Part shown: piece by piece, positions 47,945 through 55,010 of the stretch
How positions within the stretch are numbered: position 1 is the stretch's first letter
How the letters are laid out: every line of letters starts with the position of its first letter
NCBI GenBank assembly: GCA_029268065.1
Contig: JAJUHC010000004.1
Coordinates: 62,001-126,000, forward strand
Length of the DNA: 64,000 nt
Origin: Clostridiales bacterium
GTDB taxonomy: Bacteria > Bacillota > Clostridia > Oscillospirales > Oscillospiraceae
Reading direction: 5' to 3'
Position numbers and translations under genes: made by a program
Notes under the pieces: model-generated
The model's input: only the letters and a program-made list of their open reading frames with translations
The model's database searches: none
Told to the model about the DNA's origin: nothing

Positions 47945-48781
47945 GTGAGAATAAGTCCCAAGAAGTCTCAGATCATTGCAAAAACGCTTATATGGGCTGT
48001 GGCGGTCATCGTCATTCTGCTGCTCATATTCATTATGGCCTACATTCTTGTAAAAGGGCTTCCAACGCTCAGCTGGCAGTTTCTGTCCGAGGTGCCCCGA
48101 GATATGGGACGCTCGGGAGGCATACTGTCAACCATTGTCAGTACGCTACTCGTGACCGTGGTTGCCGTTGTGGTGGCTACGCCCCTAGGCGTGGGTACTG
48201 CCTTTTACCTTACCGAATATACGCGAGAGGGCAGGGTGACCAGGATCATCCGCTTTTGCGCGGGAGCGCTGGCCGCTATACCGTCGATAGTTTACGGACT
48301 ATTCGGGTTCATCTTTTTTGTGATTTACCTCAAGCTCGGGTGGTCGGTTATATCCGGCGGCCTTACTCTCGGGGTGATGATACTTCCGACGATCATACGC
48401 ACATCGGAGGATGCCATACGCGCGGTGCACCCGATGTACAGGGATGTCAGCTACTCGCTGGGTGGAACAAAGTGGCAGACCATAGTGGGCGCGGTAGCTC
48501 CGTCGGCCTTGCCTGGCATAATCACGGGCGTTATTCTCGGAATCGGCCGCTGCGTAGCGGAAACGGCTGCGGTAATCCTGACCGCCGGCTCGGCGCTCAG
48601 GATGCCGACCTCCCTTTTTTCTCCGGCAAGGACCATGGCTGTGCACTTTTATATTCTGGCGCGCGAGGGGATATCCATGGAGAGGGCATACGGCACGGCG
48701 GCGCTGCTTATAGTTTTCATTCTTATAATAAACGTCGCCGCGAACATACTGCTTAACAAATTCGTGGCCAAGGGCCGCTAG
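47945..48781 (+). CDS. pstA: Phosphate ABC transporter permease PstA
   Basis: 278-aa membrane permease with six predicted helices. Family motifs: LPTLSWQFLSEVPRDMG, GGILSTIVSTLLVT, IPSIVYGLFG and the coupling loop RTSEDAIRAVHPMYRDVSYSLGGTKWQT, given here in parts. GTG 47945 was chosen because GGGGGAGA is 7 bases upstream and earlier codons overlap pstC. It is followed by pstB after 10 bases. Confidence 0.93.
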   Translation: MRISPKKSQIIAKTLIWAVAVIVILLLIFIMAYILVKGLPTLSWQFLSEVPRDMGRSGGILSTIVSTLLVTVVAVVVATPLGVGTAFYLTEYTREGRVTRIIRFCAGALAAIPSIVYGLFGFIFFVIYLKLGWSVISGGLTLGVMILPTIIRTSEDAIRAVHPMYRDVSYSLGGTKWQTIVGAVAPSALPGIITGVILGIGRCVAETAAVILTAGSALRMPTSLFSPARTMAVHFYILAREGISMERAYGTAALLIVFILIINVAANILLNKFVAKGR

Positions 48782-48791
48782 AGGGAGGAAC

Positions 48792-49553
48792 ATGGATAAT
48801 AGGGCAAAAATCAATATCAAAAACCTTAACTTCTACTATCATGACCACCAGGCTATAAAAGACGTGAGCTTAGATATAAAATACAATGAAATCTATGCGA
48901 TTTTCGGCCCCGCAAACAGCGGTACCACGACAATCCTGAAGGCGATAAACCGCATGTGCGACCTGATTCCGGGAACCCGGACGGAAGGTGAGATACTCCT
49001 TGACGGCAAGGATATACGTTCTCCGGATTTCAACATAACAGAGCTGCGGCGGAGGGTAGGCATCGTTTTTGAGGAGCCGGTGCCCTTGCCCATGTCGATT
49101 TTTGACAATATCGCGTACGGCCCCCGTATGAGCGGAATAAAAAACAAGGTTGTGCTTGCTGAAAGAGTCGAAAATTCTCTGCGCATGGCAGTGCTGTGGG
49201 ACGAGGTAAAGGACAAGCTGCATTCTCCGGCGCTGCGCCTGTCGGGCGGGCAGCAGCAGCGTCTTTGCATAGCCCGCATACTCGCCCTTGAGCCGGAGGT
49301 TATAATGCTTGACCGCCCCTGCGCGGCGCTGGATCCCATATCGACCTTTCAGATAGAGGAATCCTTAAAGCTGCTTAAGGAACGTTTCACGATAATCATC
49401 GTTCCTCACAATATCCAGCAGGCGGCGCGCGTGGCCGACCGGGCGGGCTTTATGCTCATGGGCACGCTCGTTGAAGAGGGGGATACGGATCAGATGTTTG
49501 TGAACCCGAGGGAGCAGAAGACAAGCGACTATATAACGGGCAGATTCGGCTGA
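48792..49553 (+). CDS. PstB-family protein with degenerate ATPase motifs
   Basis: 253 aa, clearly homologous to the PstB ATPase along its whole length (for example MSIFDNIAYGPRMSGIKNK, LSGGQQQRLCIAR). Three catalytic motifs are altered. Walker A reads GPANSGTTT, with Thr45 for the essential Lys. The Q-loop reads IVFEEP, with Glu94 for Gln. Walker B reads MLDRPCAALDP, with Arg175 for the catalytic Glu. The signature LSGGQ and the H-loop His206 remain. The frame is clean. It may be a non-hydrolysing paralogue or a decaying copy; no phoU and no second pstB is in the window. Confidence 0.9.
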   Translation: MDNRAKINIKNLNFYYHDHQAIKDVSLDIKYNEIYAIFGPANSGTTTILKAINRMCDLIPGTRTEGEILLDGKDIRSPDFNITELRRRVGIVFEEPVPLPMSIFDNIAYGPRMSGIKNKVVLAERVENSLRMAVLWDEVKDKLHSPALRLSGGQQQRLCIARILALEPEVIMLDRPCAALDPISTFQIEESLKLLKERFTIIIVPHNIQQAARVADRAGFMLMGTLVEEGDTDQMFVNPREQKTSDYITGRFG

Positions 49554-49640
49554 GCCGCAAAGCCGGTGCGGACGGCTGCCCGCCGTTTTGCGAGCAGCCT
49601 TCGAGTTCGGCGCTTTTTCGCCTGGCGCATTTTCTTAGTG

Positions 49641-49669
49641 TTGCCGCGCGGACAATTTTATGGTAGAAT
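49641..49669 (+). promoter_or_regulatory. Promoter for yebC
   Basis: TTGCCG (49641-49646), 17-base spacer, TAGAAT (49664-49669), with an extended -10 TGG immediately before it. It is 31 bases upstream of the ATG at 49700. Confidence 0.68.
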
Positions 49670-49699
49670 ACCTCGAAACATATTTTAGGAGATGGCTTT

Positions 49700-50434
49700 A
49701 TGTCTGGGCATTCAAAATGGCATAATATTCAGAAAACTAAGGGCGCGCAGGACGCAAAGCGCGCGCAGGCTTTCACGAAGATAGCACGAGAAATGATGGT
49801 TGCTGTAAAGGAGGGCGGCAGCGGGGATCCCGCCAACAATTCCCGCCTTGCAGCGGTGATTACAAAGGCCAAGGCGGCGAATATGCCGAATGACAATATT
49901 AAGCGTACGATAGAAAAGGCGCTCGGAGGCGGAGATGCCTCAAACTACGAGAGCATCAATTACGAGGGCTACGGTCCCAGCGGCATAGCTGTAATAGTAG
50001 AGACGATGACCGACAACCGCAACCGCACGGCGTCGGAGATGCGCCACTATTTTGATAAGTACGGCGGAAACATGGGCACTACGGGCTGCGTGAGCTGGTC
50101 TTTTGAAAAGAAGGGCGTCATCGTAATCGACAACGAGTATGGTAATCTGAACGAGGATAAGGTAATGGAGGACGCGCTTGAAGCGGGCGCCGCCGATTTC
50201 TCCAATGAGGGAGAGGTTTTCGAGGTTTACACAAATCCGGACGACTTCCAAACGGTAGTGGACGCGATGGAAAAGCTGGGCTACAAATTTCTTTCGGCTC
50301 AGGTGGAGATGGTTCCCTCGACATATGTAAAGCTCAGCAGCGAGGACGACATAAAGAACATGCGGAAGATGCTTGACATGTTCGAGGACAACGACGACGT
50401 CCAGAACGTCTGGCACAACTGGGAAGAGGAATAG
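49700..50434 (+). CDS. yebC: YebC/PmpR family protein
   Basis: 244-aa protein of the YebC/TACO1 family. The N-terminal block MSGHSKWHNIQKTKGAQDAK and KAKAANMPNDNIKRTIEKA are diagnostic, as is the middle GYGPSGIAVIVE..TDNRNRTASEMRH. Members have been called transcription regulators and, more recently, ribosome-associated factors that ease translation of difficult motifs, so the biochemical role is not settled. It has its own promoter and a strong terminator. Confidence 0.95.
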   Translation: MSGHSKWHNIQKTKGAQDAKRAQAFTKIAREMMVAVKEGGSGDPANNSRLAAVITKAKAANMPNDNIKRTIEKALGGGDASNYESINYEGYGPSGIAVIVETMTDNRNRTASEMRHYFDKYGGNMGTTGCVSWSFEKKGVIVIDNEYGNLNEDKVMEDALEAGAADFSNEGEVFEVYTNPDDFQTVVDAMEKLGYKFLSAQVEMVPSTYVKLSSEDDIKNMRKMLDMFEDNDDVQNVWHNWEEE

Positions 50435-50446
50435 GTTAGTAATACA

Positions 50447-50492
50447 GGACATGGGTTGCGGCCGCGTTTCGGCGGCAACCCATGTCCGTTTT
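50447..50492 (+). terminator. Intrinsic terminator after yebC
   Basis: A 13-bp perfect stem, GGACATGGGTTGC (50447-50459) with GCAACCCATGTCC (50475-50487), capped by an inner GCCG/CGGC helix and followed by GTTTTC. Confidence 0.85.
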
Positions 50493-50603
50493 CATTTATG
50501 CGGATTTGTATGGGAATGAACCGAGGATAATAGATATGTTCAGCCGATTTTAATATAAAAAATAACCATTTGTTAATAAATCCTACAATAAATTTAAAAA
50601 ATA

Positions 50604-50632
50604 TTGACAATTTTTCTTTCACATGCTAGAAT
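50604..50632 (+). promoter_or_regulatory. Strong promoter for the riboswitch-controlled operon
   Basis: TTGACA (50604-50609), 17-base spacer, TAGAAT (50627-50632) with an extended -10 TGC just before it. Transcription would begin near 50639, only a few bases before the first riboswitch aptamer. Confidence 0.85.
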
Positions 50633-50645
50633 GTGGCCAGGTATA

Positions 50646-50726
50646 AGTATAAAGGCAAAGCAAGCGAAAGCTTGCGACGCAAAGCTACTAGGGCCCTCGG
50701 TTTGTCCAGGGCAGCCAGCTGCTACT
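50646..50726 (+). ncRNA. Cyclic di-GMP-I (GEMM) riboswitch, copy 1
   Basis: The conserved core is visible: GGCAAAGC (50654-50661), a stem capped by GCGAAAGC with a GAAA tetraloop, GACGCAAAGC (50676-50685), and the family-typical CAGCCAGCTGC at the 3' end. Aligned to the Vc2 aptamer as I recall it, the ligand-contact G20 and A47 are both kept, favouring c-di-GMP over cGAMP. P1 is a short helix AGTA (50646-50649) with TACT (50723-50726). That 3' strand lies inside the 5' arm of the following terminator, predicting that ligand binding blocks termination. Confidence 0.88.
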
Positions 50727-50752
50727 GCATAGTCGTTGCGGTAGCTTTTTTT
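50721..50752 (+). terminator. Riboswitch 1 expression-platform terminator
   Basis: GCTACTGC (50721-50728) pairs with GCGGTAGC (50738-50745), followed by seven T. It overlaps the 3' P1 strand of aptamer 1. Confidence 0.88.
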
Positions 50753-50824
50753 ATTGCCTTTTTTTACAGATGCATCTGTTTTTTAGAGTAAATTCAAATT
50801 TGCGGCCAGAATTGAATCGTACAA

Positions 50825-50906
50825 AGTAATAAAGGCAAAGCAAGCGAAAGCTTGCGACGCAAAGCTACTAGGGCCCTCGGTTCGTCCAGGGCAGCCAGCT
50901 GCTACT
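50825..50906 (+). ncRNA. Cyclic di-GMP-I (GEMM) riboswitch, copy 2
   Basis: It repeats copy 1 over 80 bases (50829-50908 against 50649-50728) with a single difference at 50883 (C for T). All core elements, the GAAA loop and the P1 strands AGTA (50825-50828) and TACT (50903-50906) are kept. Again the 3' P1 strand lies in the 5' arm of a terminator. Confidence 0.88.
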
Positions 50907-50931
50907 GCCATGTATTGCAGTAGCTTTTTTT
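50901..50931 (+). terminator. Riboswitch 2 expression-platform terminator
   Basis: GCTACTGC (50901-50908) pairs perfectly with GCAGTAGC (50917-50924), followed by seven T. Confidence 0.9.
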
Positions 50932-50941
50932 GTTTAAGAGT

Positions 50942-51012
50942 ACTGCATATACGTTGGGCTTGTAGCGTCGGCGGCAAGCTGATTATCGATGTTGTATGCA
51001 GTTCTGTTTTTA
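50942..51012 (+). other. Possible third structured element in the leader
   Basis: ACTGCATA (50942-50949) can pair with TATGCAGT (50995-51002), with an inner GCTTG/CAAGC helix, followed by TCTGTTTTTAAT. It could be another terminator-like structure between the second riboswitch and the first gene. It does not match the GEMM core and I cannot assign a class. Confidence 0.35.
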
Positions 51013-51057
51013 ATAAAGAAAGCTCAAGGCCTTTCTTGAAAAATTGGAGGACTGTCA

Positions 51058-51744
51058 ATGAAAAAGCAATCAGCGGTCAGAACTGCCGGTCAAAGGGCGA
51101 TGTCTGTATTCGGGGTGATTCTGTGTATCATACTGATCCCGATACTTATCGCAAACGTCACTATAATAGTCAAATCCTTTATGTTTCCTGATAAGGTACC
51201 GAGCTTCCTCGGATTCAAGCCTTTTATCGATTTGTCGGATTCCATGTACCCGGCGATAAAATCCGGAGACCTCGTTATAGTAAGGGAAACCGACCCCAAC
51301 AGCCTTGCAAGGGGAGACATTATTGCCTTCCGCGAGGGCAAGTCGGTTATTACTCACAGAATAGTCGACGTGAAATTGGTAAACGGCGTTCGCCAGTATA
51401 TTACGAAGGGTGATAACAACAACACAGAAGACAGACTTCCGGTTTTCGCCGGCGCCGTAGAGGGCAGGATGGTAATCGTTGTCTCAAAGCTTGGCAATAC
51501 CGCGCTGTTCATGCAGACTCCGGTCGGAATGGTAGTGTTCATCGCTTTGCCGCTCCTGCTGTTCATCCTTTATGACTTTATACGCCGTAAGCTCTACGAC
51601 AGACCCAAGCTCAAGTCCACGGACGATATAGAGGCGGAAATCAGAAGGATGCGGAAGATGATTTCCAGCCTGGAAAACGAAAAGCAATCCGGCAATGATA
51701 ATGAAGCAAATAAATCCAATATAGATGAAAACCCAAAAAAGTGA
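51058..51744 (+). CDS. SipW-type signal peptidase I (first copy)
   Basis: 228-aa membrane serine protease of the ER/archaeal type. The catalytic serine is S62 in SDSMYP, and the base is a His (H100 in VITHRI), not the Lys of ordinary bacterial signal peptidases. This is the SipW hallmark. KGDNNNTED at about 117-125 is the third family block. It has an N-terminal helix (about 15-40), a C-terminal helix (about 155-175) and a charged, probably coiled cytoplasmic tail. ATG 51058 has GGAGG 7 bases upstream. SipW processes TasA-type proteins in B. subtilis, and such a gene follows directly. Confidence 0.92.
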   Translation: MKKQSAVRTAGQRAMSVFGVILCIILIPILIANVTIIVKSFMFPDKVPSFLGFKPFIDLSDSMYPAIKSGDLVIVRETDPNSLARGDIIAFREGKSVITHRIVDVKLVNGVRQYITKGDNNNTEDRLPVFAGAVEGRMVIVVSKLGNTALFMQTPVGMVVFIALPLLLFILYDFIRRKLYDRPKLKSTDDIEAEIRRMRKMISSLENEKQSGNDNEANKSNIDENPKK

Positions 51745-51775
51745 ACGTCTTAAAAATAAACGGGAGGAAGTACAT

Positions 51776-52441
51776 ATGAAAAAAAGCAGTCTTTCAATGA
51801 AGCTGGCGGCGCTAACCCTTGTCATGACACTGATTACAGCGTCCCTTGTATCAGGCACTTACTCAAAGTACACGCAACAGGTAACCGCGTCGGATACCGT
51901 CCGCGTAGCCAAATTCGCCTTTAACCTGAAGGATGGGAGCGGAGGGCATACCCTTACTCAATCCTCGAACTCCGGCGCCATCGACATCTTTAAGCACAGC
52001 GACGCCGGCGTTTACGGCTCGGGCTCAACAAAGATCATTGCTCCGGGAACCACAGGGACGCTTAGCTTCACGGTTGAAAACCTCAGCGAAGTGAAGGTCG
52101 AGGCTGCCTTTGTCCTTACTGAAACCAATTCCGGAAACATCCCCATCTATTACACGCTCGGCACCGGTACGCAGAGATATTCCGCAAAGCTCACGGGATC
52201 ATATGATGGCGGCGGAACCTATGCATCGCTCAGCGCTCTTCAGGATGCGATGAAAATAGCTTCAATAAACGCTTCTGACGGTACGACGCCCGTAACGAAT
52301 ACGGTAGACCTGAAGTGGGCGTGGGCTTTTGATTCTGCGGGAGCCGCTCAGACTGATGATTCCGACACAGCTCTCGGCATCGGCGGAACCGCAACTGTCA
52401 CGCTCGCTATCCAGACCACAGTCACGCAGCTCGACGCATAA
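51776..52441 (+). CDS. TasA/camelysin-like secreted protein (first copy)
   Basis: 221 aa. A signal peptide (about 1-30, KLAALTLVMTLITASLVSG) is followed by GTYSKYTQQVTASDTVRVAKF. This matches the pattern of SipW-dependent substrates, where the TYSKYT segment marks the start of the mature protein. The mature domain is a beta-rich sandwich (IIAPGTTGTLSFTVENLSEVKVEAAF) like TasA and CalY, which form extracellular fibres. ATG 51776 has GGGAGGAA upstream. It sits 31 bases after the SipW gene and is probably the major product of the operon. Fibre formation is inferred, not shown. Confidence 0.85.
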   Translation: MKKSSLSMKLAALTLVMTLITASLVSGTYSKYTQQVTASDTVRVAKFAFNLKDGSGGHTLTQSSNSGAIDIFKHSDAGVYGSGSTKIIAPGTTGTLSFTVENLSEVKVEAAFVLTETNSGNIPIYYTLGTGTQRYSAKLTGSYDGGGTYASLSALQDAMKIASINASDGTTPVTNTVDLKWAWAFDSAGAAQTDDSDTALGIGGTATVTLAIQTTVTQLDA

Positions 52442-52463
52442 TAAACTTAAACAAGCTCACTTG

Positions 52464-52489
52464 CCCCTGCAGTCTAAAGGCTGCAGGGG
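52464..52489 (+). other. Stable hairpin after the first TasA-like gene
   Basis: CCCCTGCAG (52464-52472) pairs perfectly with CTGCAGGGG (52481-52489), and the flanking CTCA/TGAG can extend it. No U-tract follows. A hairpin of this kind after a highly expressed gene can act as an mRNA stabiliser or processing site that sets the ratio to downstream genes. Confidence 0.6.
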
Positions 52490-52549
52490 TGAGTCTAAGC
52501 ACGAAAGGCGACTATCAGGGCGGATTCCCGGGGAAAGGCGGTGTTTCTT

Positions 52550-53920
52550 TTGAATGTTTCTTTGGAAAGGGAAATCAGACTTAACAGGAAAAAGAGACGC
52601 AGCCTGCTGCTTGCGATAATAATGCTTCTTTCCGCCGTCACGCTTTCCACAACCGGTTTTTTGATCGGGAAAACCGTTCAGGGCATCGGTTATTACGGCA
52701 AGCTCATTGACACCATCGTTCTGACTCCGGGAAACAGGCTCAAGACCGACGCGACACCGACTCCCGCTGTGTCGGAAACCTTCAGCGTGAGCGGAAGAAT
52801 CCTGTTTTCAGACGGAACCCCTTATTCAAACGGGCTTGTCGAGCTCAGAAGCACGCCGAGGTATACAAGGACGGATGCGGCAGGCCGTTTTGACTTTTCT
52901 GAGGTTGAGCCGGGAAGCCATACCATAAGCGCCATCGAAAACGGCGCGCCGATAGCCTCCTGCAATGTGGAAGTCGAAAAGACGCCGAATATAAGCGAGG
53001 CCCAGACTATAAGGCTCGACAACGGCGACTACCTTGTGAAGATATCCTTAAAAACCATAAACGTTCAAATCGAACTCAAGCTCAGCGACAGCGATAATAA
53101 AATGACGGTCACAGGCGTAAAAAGCGTGGCGGCCTCACAGGACTCCGCGGGCGGACCGGGCGAGAACCCCTCGGCTGCCAATCCCGGCGGTGGCAGCGCC
53201 TCGGCAAATATCCCGGGGGCATCCAATGGACCCTCAGCCGGCAATTCTCCTGCGCCGAGCGTGTCCGTTCCTTCCAGCACTCAACCATCTGCGGCTCCTA
53301 AACCTTCGGCCGCACCCTCGTCGACGCCCGGCTCGACTCCGACACCCGCCGCGACGCCTGCGGCAAGCTCGGAACCGAGCCCGAGTCCTTCCTCCAGGCC
53401 ATCCTCAGGCGGCGCAACTCAGCCTACCGCAGCTCAGCCGAGTTCCGGTCCGCAAATCCGGGCGGAAGACAATTACAACGGCTCGGCAAAGGTCTGGACG
53501 CAGGTCTCTCAGGTGGACATTTTCGCCCCGCGCGACGACACGGGCGTAAGACTTATCAACGGAGACAAGGTCATAGCCCCGGGTGCTAGCGGACAGTATC
53601 TGTTCAGGCTGCATAATCCCGATTCCTCAAGCCTGAAGTACTGGCTGAAGCTTTCCGAATCCGAGTACAGGCTGCCGATAAAATACAGGCTGCTTTCCGG
53701 CATTTCGGAAACGGACAAGAGCTATGTGGGGGACGGCGAATGGAAGAGAGCCGATGAAATAGTCATCAATGAAAAGGAGCTCTCCTCCGGGGAATATACA
53801 TACTACACCCTGCAGTGGAAGTGGATTTCGGAAAGCGATGAGAACGATACCGAGCTCGCCAAGCGGCAGACGAGAAATTATTATATTATAAATATAACAA
53901 TTGACGCTGAATCCAATTGA
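52550..53920 (+). CDS. Membrane-anchored surface protein with carboxypeptidase-regulatory-like domain and Pro/Ser-rich linker
   Basis: About 456 aa. A basic N-terminus precedes a hydrophobic helix (LLLAIIMLLSAVTLSTTGFLIG). A carboxypeptidase-regulatory or CNA-B-like beta domain follows (VSGRILFSDGTPYSNGLVEL.., TRTDAAGRFDFSEVEPGSHTISA). Residues about 195-305 form a low-complexity Ser/Pro/Ala/Thr linker. The last about 150 residues look like a TasA-type beta domain (VDIFAPRDDTGV..VIAPGASGQYLFRLHN). TTG 52550 is favoured with GGAAAGG upstream; GTG 52541 is possible. It could act as an anchor or assembly factor for the TasA-like fibre, by analogy with TapA. That role is a guess from architecture and position. 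Confidence 0.8.
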   Translation: MNVSLEREIRLNRKKRRSLLLAIIMLLSAVTLSTTGFLIGKTVQGIGYYGKLIDTIVLTPGNRLKTDATPTPAVSETFSVSGRILFSDGTPYSNGLVELRSTPRYTRTDAAGRFDFSEVEPGSHTISAIENGAPIASCNVEVEKTPNISEAQTIRLDNGDYLVKISLKTINVQIELKLSDSDNKMTVTGVKSVAASQDSAGGPGENPSAANPGGGSASANIPGASNGPSAGNSPAPSVSVPSSTQPSAAPKPSAAPSSTPGSTPTPAATPAASSEPSPSPSSRPSSGGATQPTAAQPSSGPQIRAEDNYNGSAKVWTQVSQVDIFAPRDDTGVRLINGDKVIAPGASGQYLFRLHNPDSSSLKYWLKLSESEYRLPIKYRLLSGISETDKSYVGDGEWKRADEIVINEKELSSGEYTYYTLQWKWISESDENDTELAKRQTRNYYIINITIDAESN

Positions 53921-53933
53921 AACGGGGTAATTT

Positions 53934-54449
53934 ATGTTTCGCAGTAAGCTTGTAAAGATTCTCCAGATTATTATGGCGGCCACGCTGACGATAATGCTTG
54001 TTTTGAATCTTTATACAATAGTTGCCCGCGTATTCTTTAAAAATAATCTCCCGAAGGTCTTCGGCTTTACGCAGGTAGTCGTAATTTCGGGCAGCATGCG
54101 CCCGACCTACGAGATAGGCGACATGCTTATCCTGCGCGAGCAGAAAAACTACCATGTAAACGACATCGTGACATACCGCTGGGGCAGAACCTTTGTGACG
54201 CACAGGATAGTCGGAATAGAGGATGGGGAATCCGCAAGGTTCATAACAAAGGGAGACTTTAACAATGCTCCCGACCAGTCTGTATCCCAGTCCGATATAG
54301 AGGGAAGGGTAGTCCTGCGTATCCCCTCGATCGGCAATATAACACTGTTTCTCAGGACGCCGATCGGCATTTTCGTTATGGTTCTTTTGATTTTCGCGAT
54401 TTATAAGTTCCCTGATATGGCAGGCAGGTTGAAGCGCTCGAAAAATTAG
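53934..54449 (+). CDS. SipW-type signal peptidase I (second copy)
   Basis: 171 aa. The serine is S54 in SGSMRP, the base is H90 in FVTHRI and the third block is KGDFNNAPD with D108. As in the first copy the Lys of bacterial signal peptidase I is replaced by His. There is one N-terminal and one C-terminal transmembrane helix, and the short C-terminal tail lacks the coiled extension of copy 1. It sits 14 bases after the anchor-like gene and one base before the next TasA-like gene. It likely serves the second set of substrates, though specificity is unknown. Confidence 0.92.
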   Translation: MFRSKLVKILQIIMAATLTIMLVLNLYTIVARVFFKNNLPKVFGFTQVVVISGSMRPTYEIGDMLILREQKNYHVNDIVTYRWGRTFVTHRIVGIEDGESARFITKGDFNNAPDQSVSQSDIEGRVVLRIPSIGNITLFLRTPIGIFVMVLLIFAIYKFPDMAGRLKRSKN

Positions 54450-54458
54450 GTGTTGACG

Positions 54459-54992
54459 ATGAAAAAAAGGCTGCCTTTATTTCTTGCATATTTGGTGCTG
54501 GTCACCTTTTCGGTAACAGTCGCGAGCTTTTCACGTTATACGGTCGTGAGATCGGCGAGCGATACGGCTGTTGCGGCTAAGGTTGCTTTCGACTATGTGC
54601 CTATAAGCGCGACGCTCAACGGGACTCCGATTCCCAGCATAAACGGCGGAATATCGATCGGAAGCGTACAGCCCGGCAGCGTTTTGGTCTATTCCTTTCA
54701 TATACGGAACTTTAAGGATGCCGATACCAGCGAGGTTTTGATGAAATACCTGATTTCCGTGAGCTTTGATCCCTCCGATAAGGTCATACCGCTGATGTAT
54801 GTGTTGACGCCGAACGGAACATACCCGTCAGCGGGAGGCGGCTGGATCTACCTGAACCACGGGACTCAGACCACACATAGCTACACCCTGACGGTCATAT
54901 GGCCGCAGAGCGAGGATAATGCCCAGTATGCCGGAAAAGCTCAGTCGGTAAGAATAAAGGTGGATGCCGAGCAGGCAAATGGATATTCATGA
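54459..54992 (+). CDS. TasA/camelysin-like secreted protein (second copy)
   Basis: 177 aa. The signal region LFLAYLVLVTFSVTVASFSRYTVVRSASDTAVAAKVAF follows the same SipW-substrate pattern as the first copy (S-x-Y-T ... SDTA.VAK), here given for comparison in parts. The mature part is a short beta-rich domain with VQPGSVLVYSFHIRNF. ATG 54459 has AGGTG 6 bases upstream; GTG 54450 and TTG 54453 are alternatives. It is immediately downstream of the second SipW gene and overlaps nothing. The function is inferred to be a minor matrix or pilus-like subunit. Confidence 0.8.
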   Translation: MKKRLPLFLAYLVLVTFSVTVASFSRYTVVRSASDTAVAAKVAFDYVPISATLNGTPIPSINGGISIGSVQPGSVLVYSFHIRNFKDADTSEVLMKYLISVSFDPSDKVIPLMYVLTPNGTYPSAGGGWIYLNHGTQTTHSYTLTVIWPQSEDNAQYAGKAQSVRIKVDAEQANGYS

Positions 54993-55010
54993 GGCGAGGA
55001 GGGGAGCGCA

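Larger units (their letters stand above)
50649..50908 (+). repeat. Direct repeat pair, 80 bp, 180-bp offset
   Basis: 50649-50728 and 50829-50908 are identical except one base. The repeat covers the aptamer and the 5' arm of its terminator; flanking bases and terminator loops differ. Confidence 0.95.

Noticed and set aside
48890-49330. Sequencing errors as the cause of the altered PstB motifs
   Set aside because: Three separate motifs are changed, each by whole-codon differences with the frame kept, so isolated base errors are unlikely. It cannot be fully excluded without reads.
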